Positions 45,127 through 55,124 of a DNA stretch of 55,124 nucleotides are shown piece after piece. Source of the stretch: an uncultured beta proteobacterium (GTDB lineage: Bacteria; Pseudomonadota; Gammaproteobacteria; Burkholderiales; Burkholderiaceae_C); assembly GCA_903870065.1 (NCBI GenBank), contig CAIQBN010000083.1, positions 1-55,124 on the forward strand, read 5' to 3'. The position numbers and the translations under genes were made by a program. The notes beneath the pieces were generated by a model. That model searched no databases, was not told the origin of the DNA, and saw nothing but the letters and a program-made list of their open reading frames with translations. The first letter of the stretch is position 1. Each line of letters starts with the position of its first letter.

Positions 45127-45882
45127 TCAACTACGTATCTTGTAGCCTGTGCGTAGTAAATGCATGGCAATCAGGCTCACGGCGATCAATGCAGATCCAA
45201 CAATTGCAAGACTCAGCCAAGGCGATGCATCGCTTACGCCAAAAAAGCCGAAGCGAAAGCCATCAATCATGTAGAAAAAAGGATTCAGGTGGCTCGCACT
45301 TTGCCAGAAAGCCGGTAGCGAACTGATCGAATAAAACACACCGCTCAGGAACGTCATGGGCATGATGACAAAGTTCTGAAAGGCGGCAAGTTGGTCGAAT
45401 TTCTCTGCCCATAATCCCGCAATCAGGCCCATGGCCCCCATCAGCGCCGCACCCAGCACTGCGAACACCACGATCCACACCGGACTGACAAAGCCCAACG
45501 GGGCAAACCACACAGCAACCAGCAGAACCCCAGTTCCGACCACCAGACCTCGCACAATGGACGAGCCAACATAGGCGACAAACCAACTCCAGTGTGACAA
45601 AGGCGTGAGCAGCAAGAAAACCAAATTACCCATGATCTTGCTCTGAATGAGCGATGATGAGCTATTGGCAAATGCATTTTGCAAAACACTCATCATTACC
45701 AGCCCAGGGACCAAAAACGCGGTGTATTGAACCGTTTCGTAAACTTTGACATGGTCCTCCAAAACATGCCCAAAGATCAGCAAGTACATCATCGCAGTCA
45801 AAACCGGTGCAGCAACAGTCTGAAAGCCAACCTTCCAGAAGCGAAGAACTTCCTTGTAAAACAGGGCCTGCCATCCGCTCAT
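45127..45882 (-). CDS. ABC-2 type transporter permease
   Basis: 251 residues with six hydrophobic helices. The ABC-2 membrane pattern is clear: FLVPGLVMMSVLQNAFANSSSSLIQSKI in pieces, then FVIMPMTFLSGVFYSISSLP and LNPFFYMIDGFRFGFFG. Similar to YadH of E. coli. Its start overlaps the upstream ATPase stop by four bases, so the pair forms one exporter. The transported molecule is unknown; this pair sits between mla and bolA in many Burkholderiales. Confidence 0.9.
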   Translation of the reverse strand: MSGWQALFYKEVLRFWKVGFQTVAAPVLTAMMYLLIFGHVLEDHVKVYETVQYTAFLVPGLVMMSVLQNAFANSSSSLIQSKIMGNLVFLLLTPLSHWSWFVAYVGSSIVRGLVVGTGVLLVAVWFAPLGFVSPVWIVVFAVLGAALMGAMGLIAGLWAEKFDQLAAFQNFVIMPMTFLSGVFYSISSLPAFWQSASHLNPFFYMIDGFRFGFFGVSDASPWLSLAIVGSALIAVSLIAMHLLRTGYKIRS

Positions 45883-46826
45883 GGGATTTTTACCCCCGCT
45901 GGTTGTTGTGAAGAAGACCGGTTCATGATGTCAATAAATACGTCTTCCAGGTCAGCCTTGCGCATTTCGACATCTTCAATCACCAAACCTGACTCGCGCA
46001 CTGCGGCAAGGTACTGTTCAATTTCCAGCGCATTGTGGGCTGGCAACTGAACCACAGTACCCGTCACCCTGGCCCGCGATGCCAACGCTGCCGGCAAATT
46101 GCCCGAGGTCTTGAATCGCAGCACATTGCCAGAAGCCGCCTTCAGCAAATCGCTGGTGCGGTCAAGCGCCACCACCCGCCCAGACTTAAGCATCGCAATG
46201 CGGCCGCAAAGTGCCTCGGCTTCCTCCAAATAGTGCGTCGTCAACAAGACCGTATGACCCTTCTTGTTGAGCGTTGATATAAATTGCCAAAGTGTTTGGC
46301 GCAACTCCACGTCGACACCTGCGGTCGGCTCGTCGAGCACAATGACGGGCGGCTTGTGAACTAACGCCTGCGCCACGAGCATGCGGCGCTTCATACCGCC
46401 GGACAGCTGGCGCATGTTGGCACCCGCCTTGTCAGCTAACCCAAGGCTACTCAGCAATTCATCAATCCAGGCATCGTTTTGCTTGATGCCAAAATAACCG
46501 GACTGAAAGCGCAGTGCTTCGCGCACATTAAAAAAGGGATCAAAGACCAACTCCTGGGGAACGATCCCGAGTTTGCGCCGGGCCTGTGCGTAGTCCGTCT
46601 GCACATCGCAACCCAACACCGTGACCCTCCCACTGCTGGCCCGCGTCAAGCCCGCAAGAATACTGATCAGGGTTGTTTTTCCAGCGCCGTTCGGGCCAAG
46701 CAAGCCAAAGAACTCGCCTTCTTCGACGTCCAGTTTCACGGCGTCTAACGCCAAGAACGTGGCGCCACTGGGTCCACGCGGAGAAGGGTAGGTTTTGGAA
46801 ACAGACTGAAAGGAGATAGCTGGCAT
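45879..46826 (-). CDS. ABC transporter ATP-binding protein (YadG-like)
   Basis: 315 residues. Walker A LLGPNGAGKTTLISILAG, Q-loop LGIVPQELVFDPFF, signature RQLSGGMKRRMLVAQALVHKPP in part, Walker B VIVLDEPTAGVD and H-loop TTHYLEE are all intact. The remaining 90 residues form a C-terminal regulatory extension common in ABC-2 exporters. Coupled to the permease downstream; 29 bases after the STAS gene. Confidence 0.92.
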   Translation of the reverse strand: MPAISFQSVSKTYPSPRGPSGATFLALDAVKLDVEEGEFFGLLGPNGAGKTTLISILAGLTRASSGRVTVLGCDVQTDYAQARRKLGIVPQELVFDPFFNVREALRFQSGYFGIKQNDAWIDELLSSLGLADKAGANMRQLSGGMKRRMLVAQALVHKPPVIVLDEPTAGVDVELRQTLWQFISTLNKKGHTVLLTTHYLEEAEALCGRIAMLKSGRVVALDRTSDLLKAASGNVLRFKTSGNLPAALASRARVTGTVVQLPAHNALEIEQYLAAVRESGLVIEDVEMRKADLEDVFIDIMNRSSSQQPAGVKIP

Positions 46827-46855
46827 GGAGAGCCGCGATTTTAGGCGGTCACAAA

Positions 46856-47122
46856 TCAGACGAGGGGCAAAAGGCTTTCAATTCCATACAGAGTCGCCAA
46901 ATCGCCAAGATGTTTAGGCAAGCCTTTTACCTGCAAGCCCTTGCCTGCGCGCAGGCAAATGCGCCGCAATTCTAGCAATACAGCAAGTGCCGACGAATCA
47001 AAACGCTGCAGGGCGCTTGCGTCCACCACCACCTGCGCCCCTTCAAGGGCAAGACCTGAAGTCAACTGCGCCAGGCACTTCTTTGCCTGGTCATGGGTCA
47101 ACTCGGTTGGCAGGCTCAGCAC
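46856..47122 (-). CDS. mlaB: STAS-domain protein MlaB
   Basis: About 88 residues from a GTG at 47122, one base past the mlaC stop; the longer open frame from a TTG would overlap mlaC by 47 bases and is disfavoured. STAS fold with VVVDASALQRFDSSALAVLLELRR in pieces, where D-x-S-S-A-L is the conserved loop containing the key Ser/Thr. MlaB binds MlaF and regulates the ATPase of the phospholipid transporter MlaFEDB. It is the last mla gene in this run. Confidence 0.85.
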   Translation of the reverse strand: MLSLPTELTHDQAKKCLAQLTSGLALEGAQVVVDASALQRFDSSALAVLLELRRICLRAGKGLQVKGLPKHLGDLATLYGIESLLPLV

Positions 47123-47123
47123 A

Positions 47124-47762
47124 TCAGACCTTTTTGCCGTTGTTTTTGTTGCGCTCGGTGAGCGTGGCAATCAAACCATCAATGCCTTTGGCATTGATTT
47201 CCTGCGCAAACTGGCTGCGATATGTTTCCACCAGCCAGACGCCAAGCACATTAAGGTTATAGATTCGCCAACCCGCGCCCTGGCCCGGGGTCTTTTCCAG
47301 GCGGTAATCAAGTTGAATGGACTCACCGCCACCCTTGATTTCGGATCGAACCAGCACCTCTTTGTCATCAGGCGCTGCACGCAATGGCCGCATGGTTATC
47401 GTTTGATCGGTCACTTGCGCCAGTGCGCCGGCATAGGTCCGCACCAATAAAATCTTAAATTCTTCCTGCAACCGTTTTTGCTGCTCTGGCGTGGCCTGTC
47501 TCCAAGCCGGACCAACCGCAGACGACGTCATGCGCTGAAAATTGACATTGGGCATGATGCGCGTATCCACCAAGGTCACCACCTTGGACATATCGCCAGC
47601 CCGAATGGCCTTGTCAGCCTTAATGGTCTCCAACACGTCCGTTGACAAGCGCTTGATCAAGGCATCTGGAGCTTCATCTTCGGCATAGGCTGCGGGTGCA
47701 ACAAGCACCGTTGCTGCAATAGCACCAATTACCCAAGCCCACCGCAGCAAAAATTGCTTCAT
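47124..47762 (-). CDS. mlaC: Phospholipid-binding periplasmic protein MlaC
   Basis: Periplasmic shuttle carrying phospholipid between MlaA in the outer membrane and MlaFEDB. 212 residues from the ATG at 47762. Signal peptide FLLRWAWVIGAIAATVLVAPAAYA, then the Ttg2D/MlaC domain: RIMPNVNFQRMTSSAVGPAWRQATPEQQKRL in pieces, and WRIYNLNVLGVWLVETYRSQF near the C-terminus. Position after mlaA fits the betaproteobacterial order mlaFEDACB. Confidence 0.93.
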   Translation of the reverse strand: MKQFLLRWAWVIGAIAATVLVAPAAYAEDEAPDALIKRLSTDVLETIKADKAIRAGDMSKVVTLVDTRIMPNVNFQRMTSSAVGPAWRQATPEQQKRLQEEFKILLVRTYAGALAQVTDQTITMRPLRAAPDDKEVLVRSEIKGGGESIQLDYRLEKTPGQGAGWRIYNLNVLGVWLVETYRSQFAQEINAKGIDGLIATLTERNKNNGKKV

Positions 47763-47853
47763 GTTTACTTCCCTCTCCGGTTGAACAAACCCGATTATCC
47801 CGCCAACCCGTCCGCAGGCGGAATGGCACGCGTTGATGTGTCGATCACTGAGG

Positions 47854-48633
47854 TCAGGGTGCGAGGCTGGGATCCGGTTCGGCACTTTCGTCGGGCGGAT
47901 TGCCGTCGTAGACCTGATTACGTCGCCGTTGCAAAAATGCATCCCGTGTGAAACTGTACTTGTCCAGCGCCGCCTCCTCCACCACTTCACCAGCTTTCAA
48001 ATACGCCGCACGGGTATCAACCAGGTTCAGCAACGTCAGACCATTGCGCACTCCATCATCATCAACACGTCGCACTGGGTTACCCGCTATATCAATAGAC
48101 ATGGCGGCGGAGTCGCGCAGTGTCGACGAACCCAGAAATGGAATCACGATAAATGGCCCAGGGCTCATGCCCCAGCGTCCCAACGTCAATCCAAAATTGG
48201 CGGGATGGCGTTCCATATTCATTTCACTTGCAACATCCAACAAACCGCCCAACCCCATGGTGGTATTGATCACCACGCGCCCCAAACTGTCGGCCGTATC
48301 AAGGCCCCGCATTTGCAACGCGTTGTTGACGCCAGACCAAAAATCTTCCAGGTTGTTGAAAAAGTTGCCCACGCCCGTGCGCACCCAGTGCGGTAAAACA
48401 TCACGGTAGACAATAGCAACCGGTTTGACGACCGCCCGGTCCACTGCGTCGTTGAAACCAAAGACACCCCGGTTCCACGACTCCAGCGGATCACGCGGAT
48501 CGGGATTGGCCACCGTGGCGCAGGCCTGCAACAAAACAATAACAAGCAGCGCGCCAAAACGCACCACAGGCTGCAGTCCCAACAGCTGCTTTCTCAAGCG
48601 AATGTTTGAATTGGGTACCAAAGGCTCTGTCAT
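47854..48633 (-). CDS. mlaA: Outer membrane lipoprotein MlaA (VacJ)
   Basis: Outer-membrane lipoprotein that removes misplaced phospholipid from the outer leaflet and passes it to MlaC. 259 residues. Lipobox LLQAC with Cys38 following a hydrophobic stretch. DPLESWNRGVFGFNDAVDRAVVKP in pieces, NFFNNLEDFWSGVNNALQ and GRWGMSPGPFIVIPFLGSSTLRD in part are family signatures. Coupled to mlaD by a four-base overlap. The mla locus includes mlaA, unlike the split arrangement in E. coli. Confidence 0.95.
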   Translation of the reverse strand: MTEPLVPNSNIRLRKQLLGLQPVVRFGALLVIVLLQACATVANPDPRDPLESWNRGVFGFNDAVDRAVVKPVAIVYRDVLPHWVRTGVGNFFNNLEDFWSGVNNALQMRGLDTADSLGRVVINTTMGLGGLLDVASEMNMERHPANFGLTLGRWGMSPGPFIVIPFLGSSTLRDSAAMSIDIAGNPVRRVDDDGVRNGLTLLNLVDTRAAYLKAGEVVEEAALDKYSFTRDAFLQRRRNQVYDGNPPDESAEPDPSLAP

Positions 48634-49112
48634 TTTTTCTCACCCCCGCTGCCGGTACCATCGGCAGCCTTGCTGTAGAGGAACTGACTAATCAAGTTTT
48701 CCAACACAACGGCCGACTGCGTGGCTCCGATGACATCACCGGCGACCAGGTTGGTGTCCGCTGCGCCCGCTTCTATTCCAATGTACTGTTCTCCGAGCAG
48801 CCCGCTGGTCAAAATTTTCAATGAACTGTCCTTTGGAAATGCATAACGACTTTCCAAAGCCAGCGTGACCCGCGCCTGGAAAGTCTTGTCATCAAAAGTC
48901 AGTGTCTCGACCCGACCCACCACCACGCCACCGCTGCGCACGGCAGCCTTGGGTTTGAGCCCGCCGACGTTGTCAAACTTGGCTGAAACCCGGTAGGTTG
49001 ACTGAAAACTAAGGGTAAGCAAATTGGCAGACTGCAGCGCCAGAAAGAGTATCGCCACTGCCCCTATCAGTACAAACAATCCGACCCAGACATCATTTTT
49101 TGACCGTTGCAT
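48630..49112 (-). CDS. mlaD: MCE-domain protein MlaD
   Basis: Inner-membrane anchored hexameric MCE ring of the Mla transporter. 160 residues from the ATG at 49112, with AGAAGGA upstream. Transmembrane helix VGLFVLIGAVAILFLALQSA, then the MCE domain (YRVSAKFDNVGGLKPKAAVRSGGVVVGRV in pieces, ILTSGLLGEQYIGIE). A short Gly/Lys tail ends the protein. It starts 63 bases after mlaE. Confidence 0.94.
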   Translation of the reverse strand: MQRSKNDVWVGLFVLIGAVAILFLALQSANLLTLSFQSTYRVSAKFDNVGGLKPKAAVRSGGVVVGRVETLTFDDKTFQARVTLALESRYAFPKDSSLKILTSGLLGEQYIGIEAGAADTNLVAGDVIGATQSAVVLENLISQFLYSKAADGTGSGGEKK

Positions 49113-49175
49113 ACAGTTCCTTCTTATTGATTGAGGACAGAGAAGCACCTGGCTCCGGGCTGCGCCTCAGCATAT

Positions 49176-49958
49176 TCAAATGGTAAACATCATGGCTGTG
49201 AGGATGAAATCCAAACCGAGGACCGCTAACGATGCAGCGACCACGGTGCGGGTGGTCGCGCTGGCGACTCCCTCAGGCGTCGCCTGAGCCTCGAACCCCT
49301 GAAAAACTGCAATAAATGTAACGGTGAAACCAAATACCAGACTCTTGATAACGCCATTGCCTACGTCTTGCCAGACATCGACTCCACCCTGAATTTGACT
49401 CCAAAATGAACCGGAGTCCACGCCAATCATCAGGACGCCCACCACCCAGCCACCAATCACTCCCATGGCGCTAAAAACCGCTGCCAGCAAGGGCATTGCC
49501 ACCACGCCAGCCCAAAACCGCGGGGCTAACACCCGCTGAATCGGGTCAACCGCCATCATTTCCATGACGCTAATTTGCTCACCGGCCTTCATCAGACCAA
49601 TTTCAGCGGTCAGGGATGTACCCGCCCGCCCCGCAAACAACAATGCCGTGACCACCGGACCGAGTTCCCGAACCAGGCTTAGTGTCACCAACAAGCCCAG
49701 CGCCTCTGAGGATCCGTAGCGTTGCAGCGTGTAGTAGCCCTGCAGTCCAAAAACAAAGCCAACGAACAGACCTGATACTGCAATAATTGCCAGCGAGTAG
49801 TTGCCCAAAAAGTGCAATTGATCCCGTACCAGCCCAAACCGCCTAAACGTCGGAACCACGGAAAACAACAAGCGAAAGAACAAACGCGCGCCATAGCCCA
49901 AGTCCGCCATTTTTTTGCGTGTCGCAAAGCCAACGTCGGCCGGCTTGTACCAAGTCAT
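49176..49958 (-). CDS. mlaE: Phospholipid ABC transporter permease MlaE
   Basis: 260 residues, MlaE/DUF140 permease with five or six hydrophobic helices. GLFVGFVFGLQGYYTLQRYGSSEALGLLVTLSLVRELGPVVTALLFAGRAGTSLTAEIGLMKAGEQISVMEMM in pieces contains the coupling helix (E-I-G-x-M-K). Start overlaps the mlaF stop by four bases. Forms the membrane core of MlaFEDB. Confidence 0.95.
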   Translation of the reverse strand: MTWYKPADVGFATRKKMADLGYGARLFFRLLFSVVPTFRRFGLVRDQLHFLGNYSLAIIAVSGLFVGFVFGLQGYYTLQRYGSSEALGLLVTLSLVRELGPVVTALLFAGRAGTSLTAEIGLMKAGEQISVMEMMAVDPIQRVLAPRFWAGVVAMPLLAAVFSAMGVIGGWVVGVLMIGVDSGSFWSQIQGGVDVWQDVGNGVIKSLVFGFTVTFIAVFQGFEAQATPEGVASATTRTVVAASLAVLGLDFILTAMMFTI

Positions 49959-50800
49959 CGAGCAACTCCTAACTGCTGTGAGCCCACCGCCGCTTCGTTC
50001 CCGAAGTCATCCTCAACCGAAACGGCAGGATAGTGGAAACGCACCGGCCCCTCAGACAGTGCATTGACATATTGGTATACCAGCGGATCGGTACTGCGCA
50101 GGACTTCCTGGGGCGTTCCTTGTGCAGCAAGCTTTCCATTGGCCAAGATAATGACGTGATCCGCAATTGCGAAGGTCTGCTCCAGTTCATGCGAAACAAA
50201 AATGCTGGTCAGCCCCATAGAGTCATTTAACTGGCGAATCAATCGGGCAGAAGTGCCGACAGATATCGGGTCGATGCCAGAAAAAGGTTCATCGTACATG
50301 ACCAGTTCCGGGTCGAGCGCAATGGCCCTGGCCAGTGCCACGCGTCGGGCCATGCCGCCCGACAAGGCCGCGGGCATCAAAGCACGTGCCGCCCGCAAAC
50401 CAACGGCGTTGAGCTTCATCAGCACAATGTCGTAAATCATGTCTTCTGGCAATTGCGTGTGCTCCCGCAAGGGAAACGCAACATTGTCATAGACACTCAA
50501 ATCAGCAAAAAGCGCACCAAATTGAAACAACATTCCCATGCGGCGCCGAGCAAGATACAGTTGTTGTTGCTCCATGTGGGTAATGTCCTGCCCATCAAAC
50601 AAGACCTGCCCGTCCTGTGCCCGGTTCTGGCCTCCAATCAAACGCAAAATGGTGGTTTTTCCTCCACCGGAGGCTCCCATGAGCGCCGTGACCTTGCCAC
50701 GTGGAACGTTCAAAGAGATATTGTCCAAAATCACGCGCTCACCATAACCAAAGGTCAGATGACGCATTTCGACTAGTGAACTGGATGGATTGAGGGGCAT
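49955..50800 (-). CDS. mlaF: Phospholipid ABC transporter ATPase MlaF
   Basis: 281 residues from the ATG at 50800; a TTG three codons upstream would lie in the T-run of the gltD terminator. Walker A MGASGGGKTTILRLI, Q-loop GMLFQFGALF, signature ALSGGMARRVALARAI, Walker B LVMYDEPFSGID and H-loop VSHELEQ are complete. First gene of mlaFEDACB. The upstream gap to gltD holds an intrinsic terminator. Confidence 0.95.
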   Translation of the reverse strand: MPLNPSSSLVEMRHLTFGYGERVILDNISLNVPRGKVTALMGASGGGKTTILRLIGGQNRAQDGQVLFDGQDITHMEQQQLYLARRRMGMLFQFGALFADLSVYDNVAFPLREHTQLPEDMIYDIVLMKLNAVGLRAARALMPAALSGGMARRVALARAIALDPELVMYDEPFSGIDPISVGTSARLIRQLNDSMGLTSIFVSHELEQTFAIADHVIILANGKLAAQGTPQEVLRSTDPLVYQYVNALSEGPVRFHYPAVSVEDDFGNEAAVGSQQLGVAR

Positions 50801-50829
50801 AAAAAACAAAAGCCGGTCGATTTCCGGCT
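50801..50829 (-). terminator. Intrinsic terminator after gltD
   Basis: Minus-strand stem AGCCGG-aaatcga-CCGGCT (plus 50824-50829 and 50811-50816) followed by TTTGTTTTTT, ending right before the mlaF ATG. The terminator therefore overlaps the mlaF leader. Confidence 0.8.
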
Positions 50830-50885
50830 CTTGAATGATAAGGGATTCGCGTTAACCCTTGTATCGGCTGTGTATCCGCCGTGTG

Positions 50886-52352
50886 TCAGCGCGGTAAGTC
50901 GCTCACTCCCATCAAAAACTCATCAACCGACCGTGCGGCTTGCCGACCTTCACGAATCGCCCAGACCACCAGGCTTTGTCCGCGCCGCATGTCACCGGCT
51001 GCAAACACCTTGGGGACACTGGTGGCGTAACCACCTTGGCAATCAGTCGTGGCTTTGGCATTTCCGCGCGCATCTTTGTCAACACCAAATGCCTCGAGCA
51101 CCGCGGAAACCGGATTCACAAAACCCATTGCCAGCAGCACCAGATCGGCCTTGAGAACCTGCTCGGAGCCAGCCACTTCGACCATCTTGCCGCCCTGCCA
51201 CTCGACTCTGACGGTCTTCAAGCCGGTGACTTTCCCCTTTTCACCGATGAATTCCTTGGTCGAAATAGCAAATTCGCGTGAGCAGCCTTCGTCATGGCTG
51301 GAACTGGTGCGCAGTTTGATCGGCCAGTAGGGCCAAGTCATCGGACGATTTTCTTCCGCCGGAGGCTGGGGCATCACCTCGAACTGCGTGACGCTGGCTG
51401 CACCGTGACGGTTGCTCGTGCCTACACAGTCTGAACCGGTATCGCCTCCGCCGATCACGATGACATGTTTATCCGTTGCACGCAGTTGGCCTTTTACCTT
51501 GTCGCCGGCGTTGACTTTGTTTTGCTGGGGCAAAAACTCCATGGCGAAGTGTATGCCGTCCAAATCCCGACCCGGGACCGGCAAATCGCGCGACTGCTCA
51601 GAACCGCCTGTCAACAACACAGCATCAAAGTCGGCTTGCAATTGGGTTGCTGAGATCGTTTCCTTTGCCCAATTGGTCACCTTGAAACCCTTTGGTATTT
51701 CGCCAACCTGCACACCGGTACGGATGGTGACACCCTCCTTGACCAGTTGGTCTACACGGCGGTCAATGTGCGACTTTTCCATCTTGAAATCAGGGATGCC
51801 ATAACGCAGGAGGCCACCAACCCGATCATTCTTTTCAAACAGCGTGACCGCGTGCCCAACCCGCGCGAGCTGTTGGGCAGCAGCCATGCCGGCTGGCCCA
51901 GAACCGACCACGGCAACCTTCTTACCAGTCTTGGACGTGGGCGGCTGAGCCAAAACCCATCCCTCAGCCCAAGCACGGTCGATGATGGCGTGCTCAATGG
52001 ATTTGATGCCGACCGCATCGTCATTCACATTGAGCGTACATGCCGCTTCGCAGGGCGCCGGGCAAATGCGTCCAGTGAACTCGGGAAAATTGTTGGTGCT
52101 GTGCAGTGTGTCTATGGCGGCTTTCCAGTCGTTGCGAAACACCATGTCATTGAAATCTGGAATGATGTTGTTGACCGGGCAGCCGTTGTTGCAAAACGGT
52201 GTGCCGCAGTCCATGCAACGCGCTGCCTGTTTATTGGCCTGGGCGTCATCCAGACCGATAACGAACTCTTTGTAGTGCTTCAAACGCTCGGTAACGGGCT
52301 TGTATCCCTCTTCGATGCGTCCGTATTCCATGAAGCCTGTTACTTTTCCCAT
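50886..52352 (-). CDS. gltD: Glutamate synthase (NADPH) small subunit
   Basis: 488 residues from the ATG at 52352, with AAAGGAG upstream. Passes NADPH electrons to GltB for glutamate formation from glutamine and 2-oxoglutarate. N-terminal Fe-S cysteines in [20 protein letters not shown], then [15 protein letters not shown] fold [18 protein letters not shown] and NADPH fold [13 protein letters not shown] follow, ending with the [21 protein letters not shown] motif. It follows gltB by 96 bases. Confidence 0.96.
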   Translation of the reverse strand: MGKVTGFMEYGRIEEGYKPVTERLKHYKEFVIGLDDAQANKQAARCMDCGTPFCNNGCPVNNIIPDFNDMVFRNDWKAAIDTLHSTNNFPEFTGRICPAPCEAACTLNVNDDAVGIKSIEHAIIDRAWAEGWVLAQPPTSKTGKKVAVVGSGPAGMAAAQQLARVGHAVTLFEKNDRVGGLLRYGIPDFKMEKSHIDRRVDQLVKEGVTIRTGVQVGEIPKGFKVTNWAKETISATQLQADFDAVLLTGGSEQSRDLPVPGRDLDGIHFAMEFLPQQNKVNAGDKVKGQLRATDKHVIVIGGGDTGSDCVGTSNRHGAASVTQFEVMPQPPAEENRPMTWPYWPIKLRTSSSHDEGCSREFAISTKEFIGEKGKVTGLKTVRVEWQGGKMVEVAGSEQVLKADLVLLAMGFVNPVSAVLEAFGVDKDARGNAKATTDCQGGYATSVPKVFAAGDMRRGQSLVVWAIREGRQAARSVDEFLMGVSDLPR

Positions 52353-52448
52353 ATTTCTACTCCTTTGCAGATGGCCACGATGGCTGCGCCACCGACCTTG
52401 TACTGAATTGAGGGACAGCGCGGTTGCCACTTCCCTCCAATCAAAAAC

Positions 52449-55124
<2,676 letters not shown>

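Noticed and set aside
47123-47170. 48-base overlap of mlaB with mlaC from a TTG start
   Set aside because: A GTG at 47122, immediately after the mlaC stop, gives a normal-length STAS protein without overlap.

Overview
The window is about 55 kb of bacterial chromosome from a betaproteobacterium of the order Burkholderiales, most likely family Comamonadaceae (Rhodoferax/Polaromonas-like). This rests on gene order (pilBCD-coaE-zapD-yacG, secA-argJ, petABC-sspAB, his-HIT-tatABC, mlaFEDACB beside an ABC-2 exporter and bolA), on protein character, and on an interspersed repeat of a type I recall from that family. It is almost entirely core genome. Both ends cut a gene: acnB on the left and gltB on the right. 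I found no insertion sequence, prophage, CRISPR array or rRNA.

Left third (1-10 kb): a TCA-cycle cluster. acnB, an exported MliC-like protein, a CitE-like lyase and mdh run leftward. A GntR/UTRA regulator and sdhCDAB-sdhE-gltA run rightward. Between mdh and gntR, a 12-bp palindrome lies in the spacer of the apparent gntR promoter. A 370-bp gap with several inverted repeats follows gltA. From 10 to 22.5 kb come the type IV pilus motor, platform and prepilin peptidase genes, coaE, zapD and yacG on the plus strand. NUDIX, a DUF815 ATPase, argJ, secA and an M23 peptidase lie on the minus strand, and a DUF721/DciA-like gene diverges from the peptidase. Then follow tRNA-Thr(TGT), sspB, sspA and petCBA (cytochrome bc1).

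Middle and right (27-55 kb): mscL, pdxA, a Nif3-like protein, a YkgJ-like cysteine-cluster protein and a DegS-like protease precede a long leftward run. Read 5' to 3' on the minus strand, that run is gltBD, mlaFEDACB, an ABC-2 exporter, bolA, hisGD, an inserted block, hisCBHAFIE, HIT and tatABC.

The most unusual part is the block at 38.1-42.8 kb, which splits hisGD from hisCBHAFIE. It encodes three proteins that all appear exported: a caspase-like peptidase ending in nine or ten MORN repeats, a FecR-domain protein with an NTF2-like C-terminus, and a small Rap1a/Tai-like protein. A VapBC-type module whose PIN domain has lost expected acidic residues lies next to hisC. The usual murA gene between bolA and hisG is absent.

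At least five copies of a two-hairpin intergenic repeat are present, and one copy encodes the C-terminal tail of GltB. Starts were moved inward from the longest open frame where a Shine-Dalgarno, a signal peptide or family length supported it. Database searches, folding and signal predictions could not be run, so family assignments rest on motifs read by eye.
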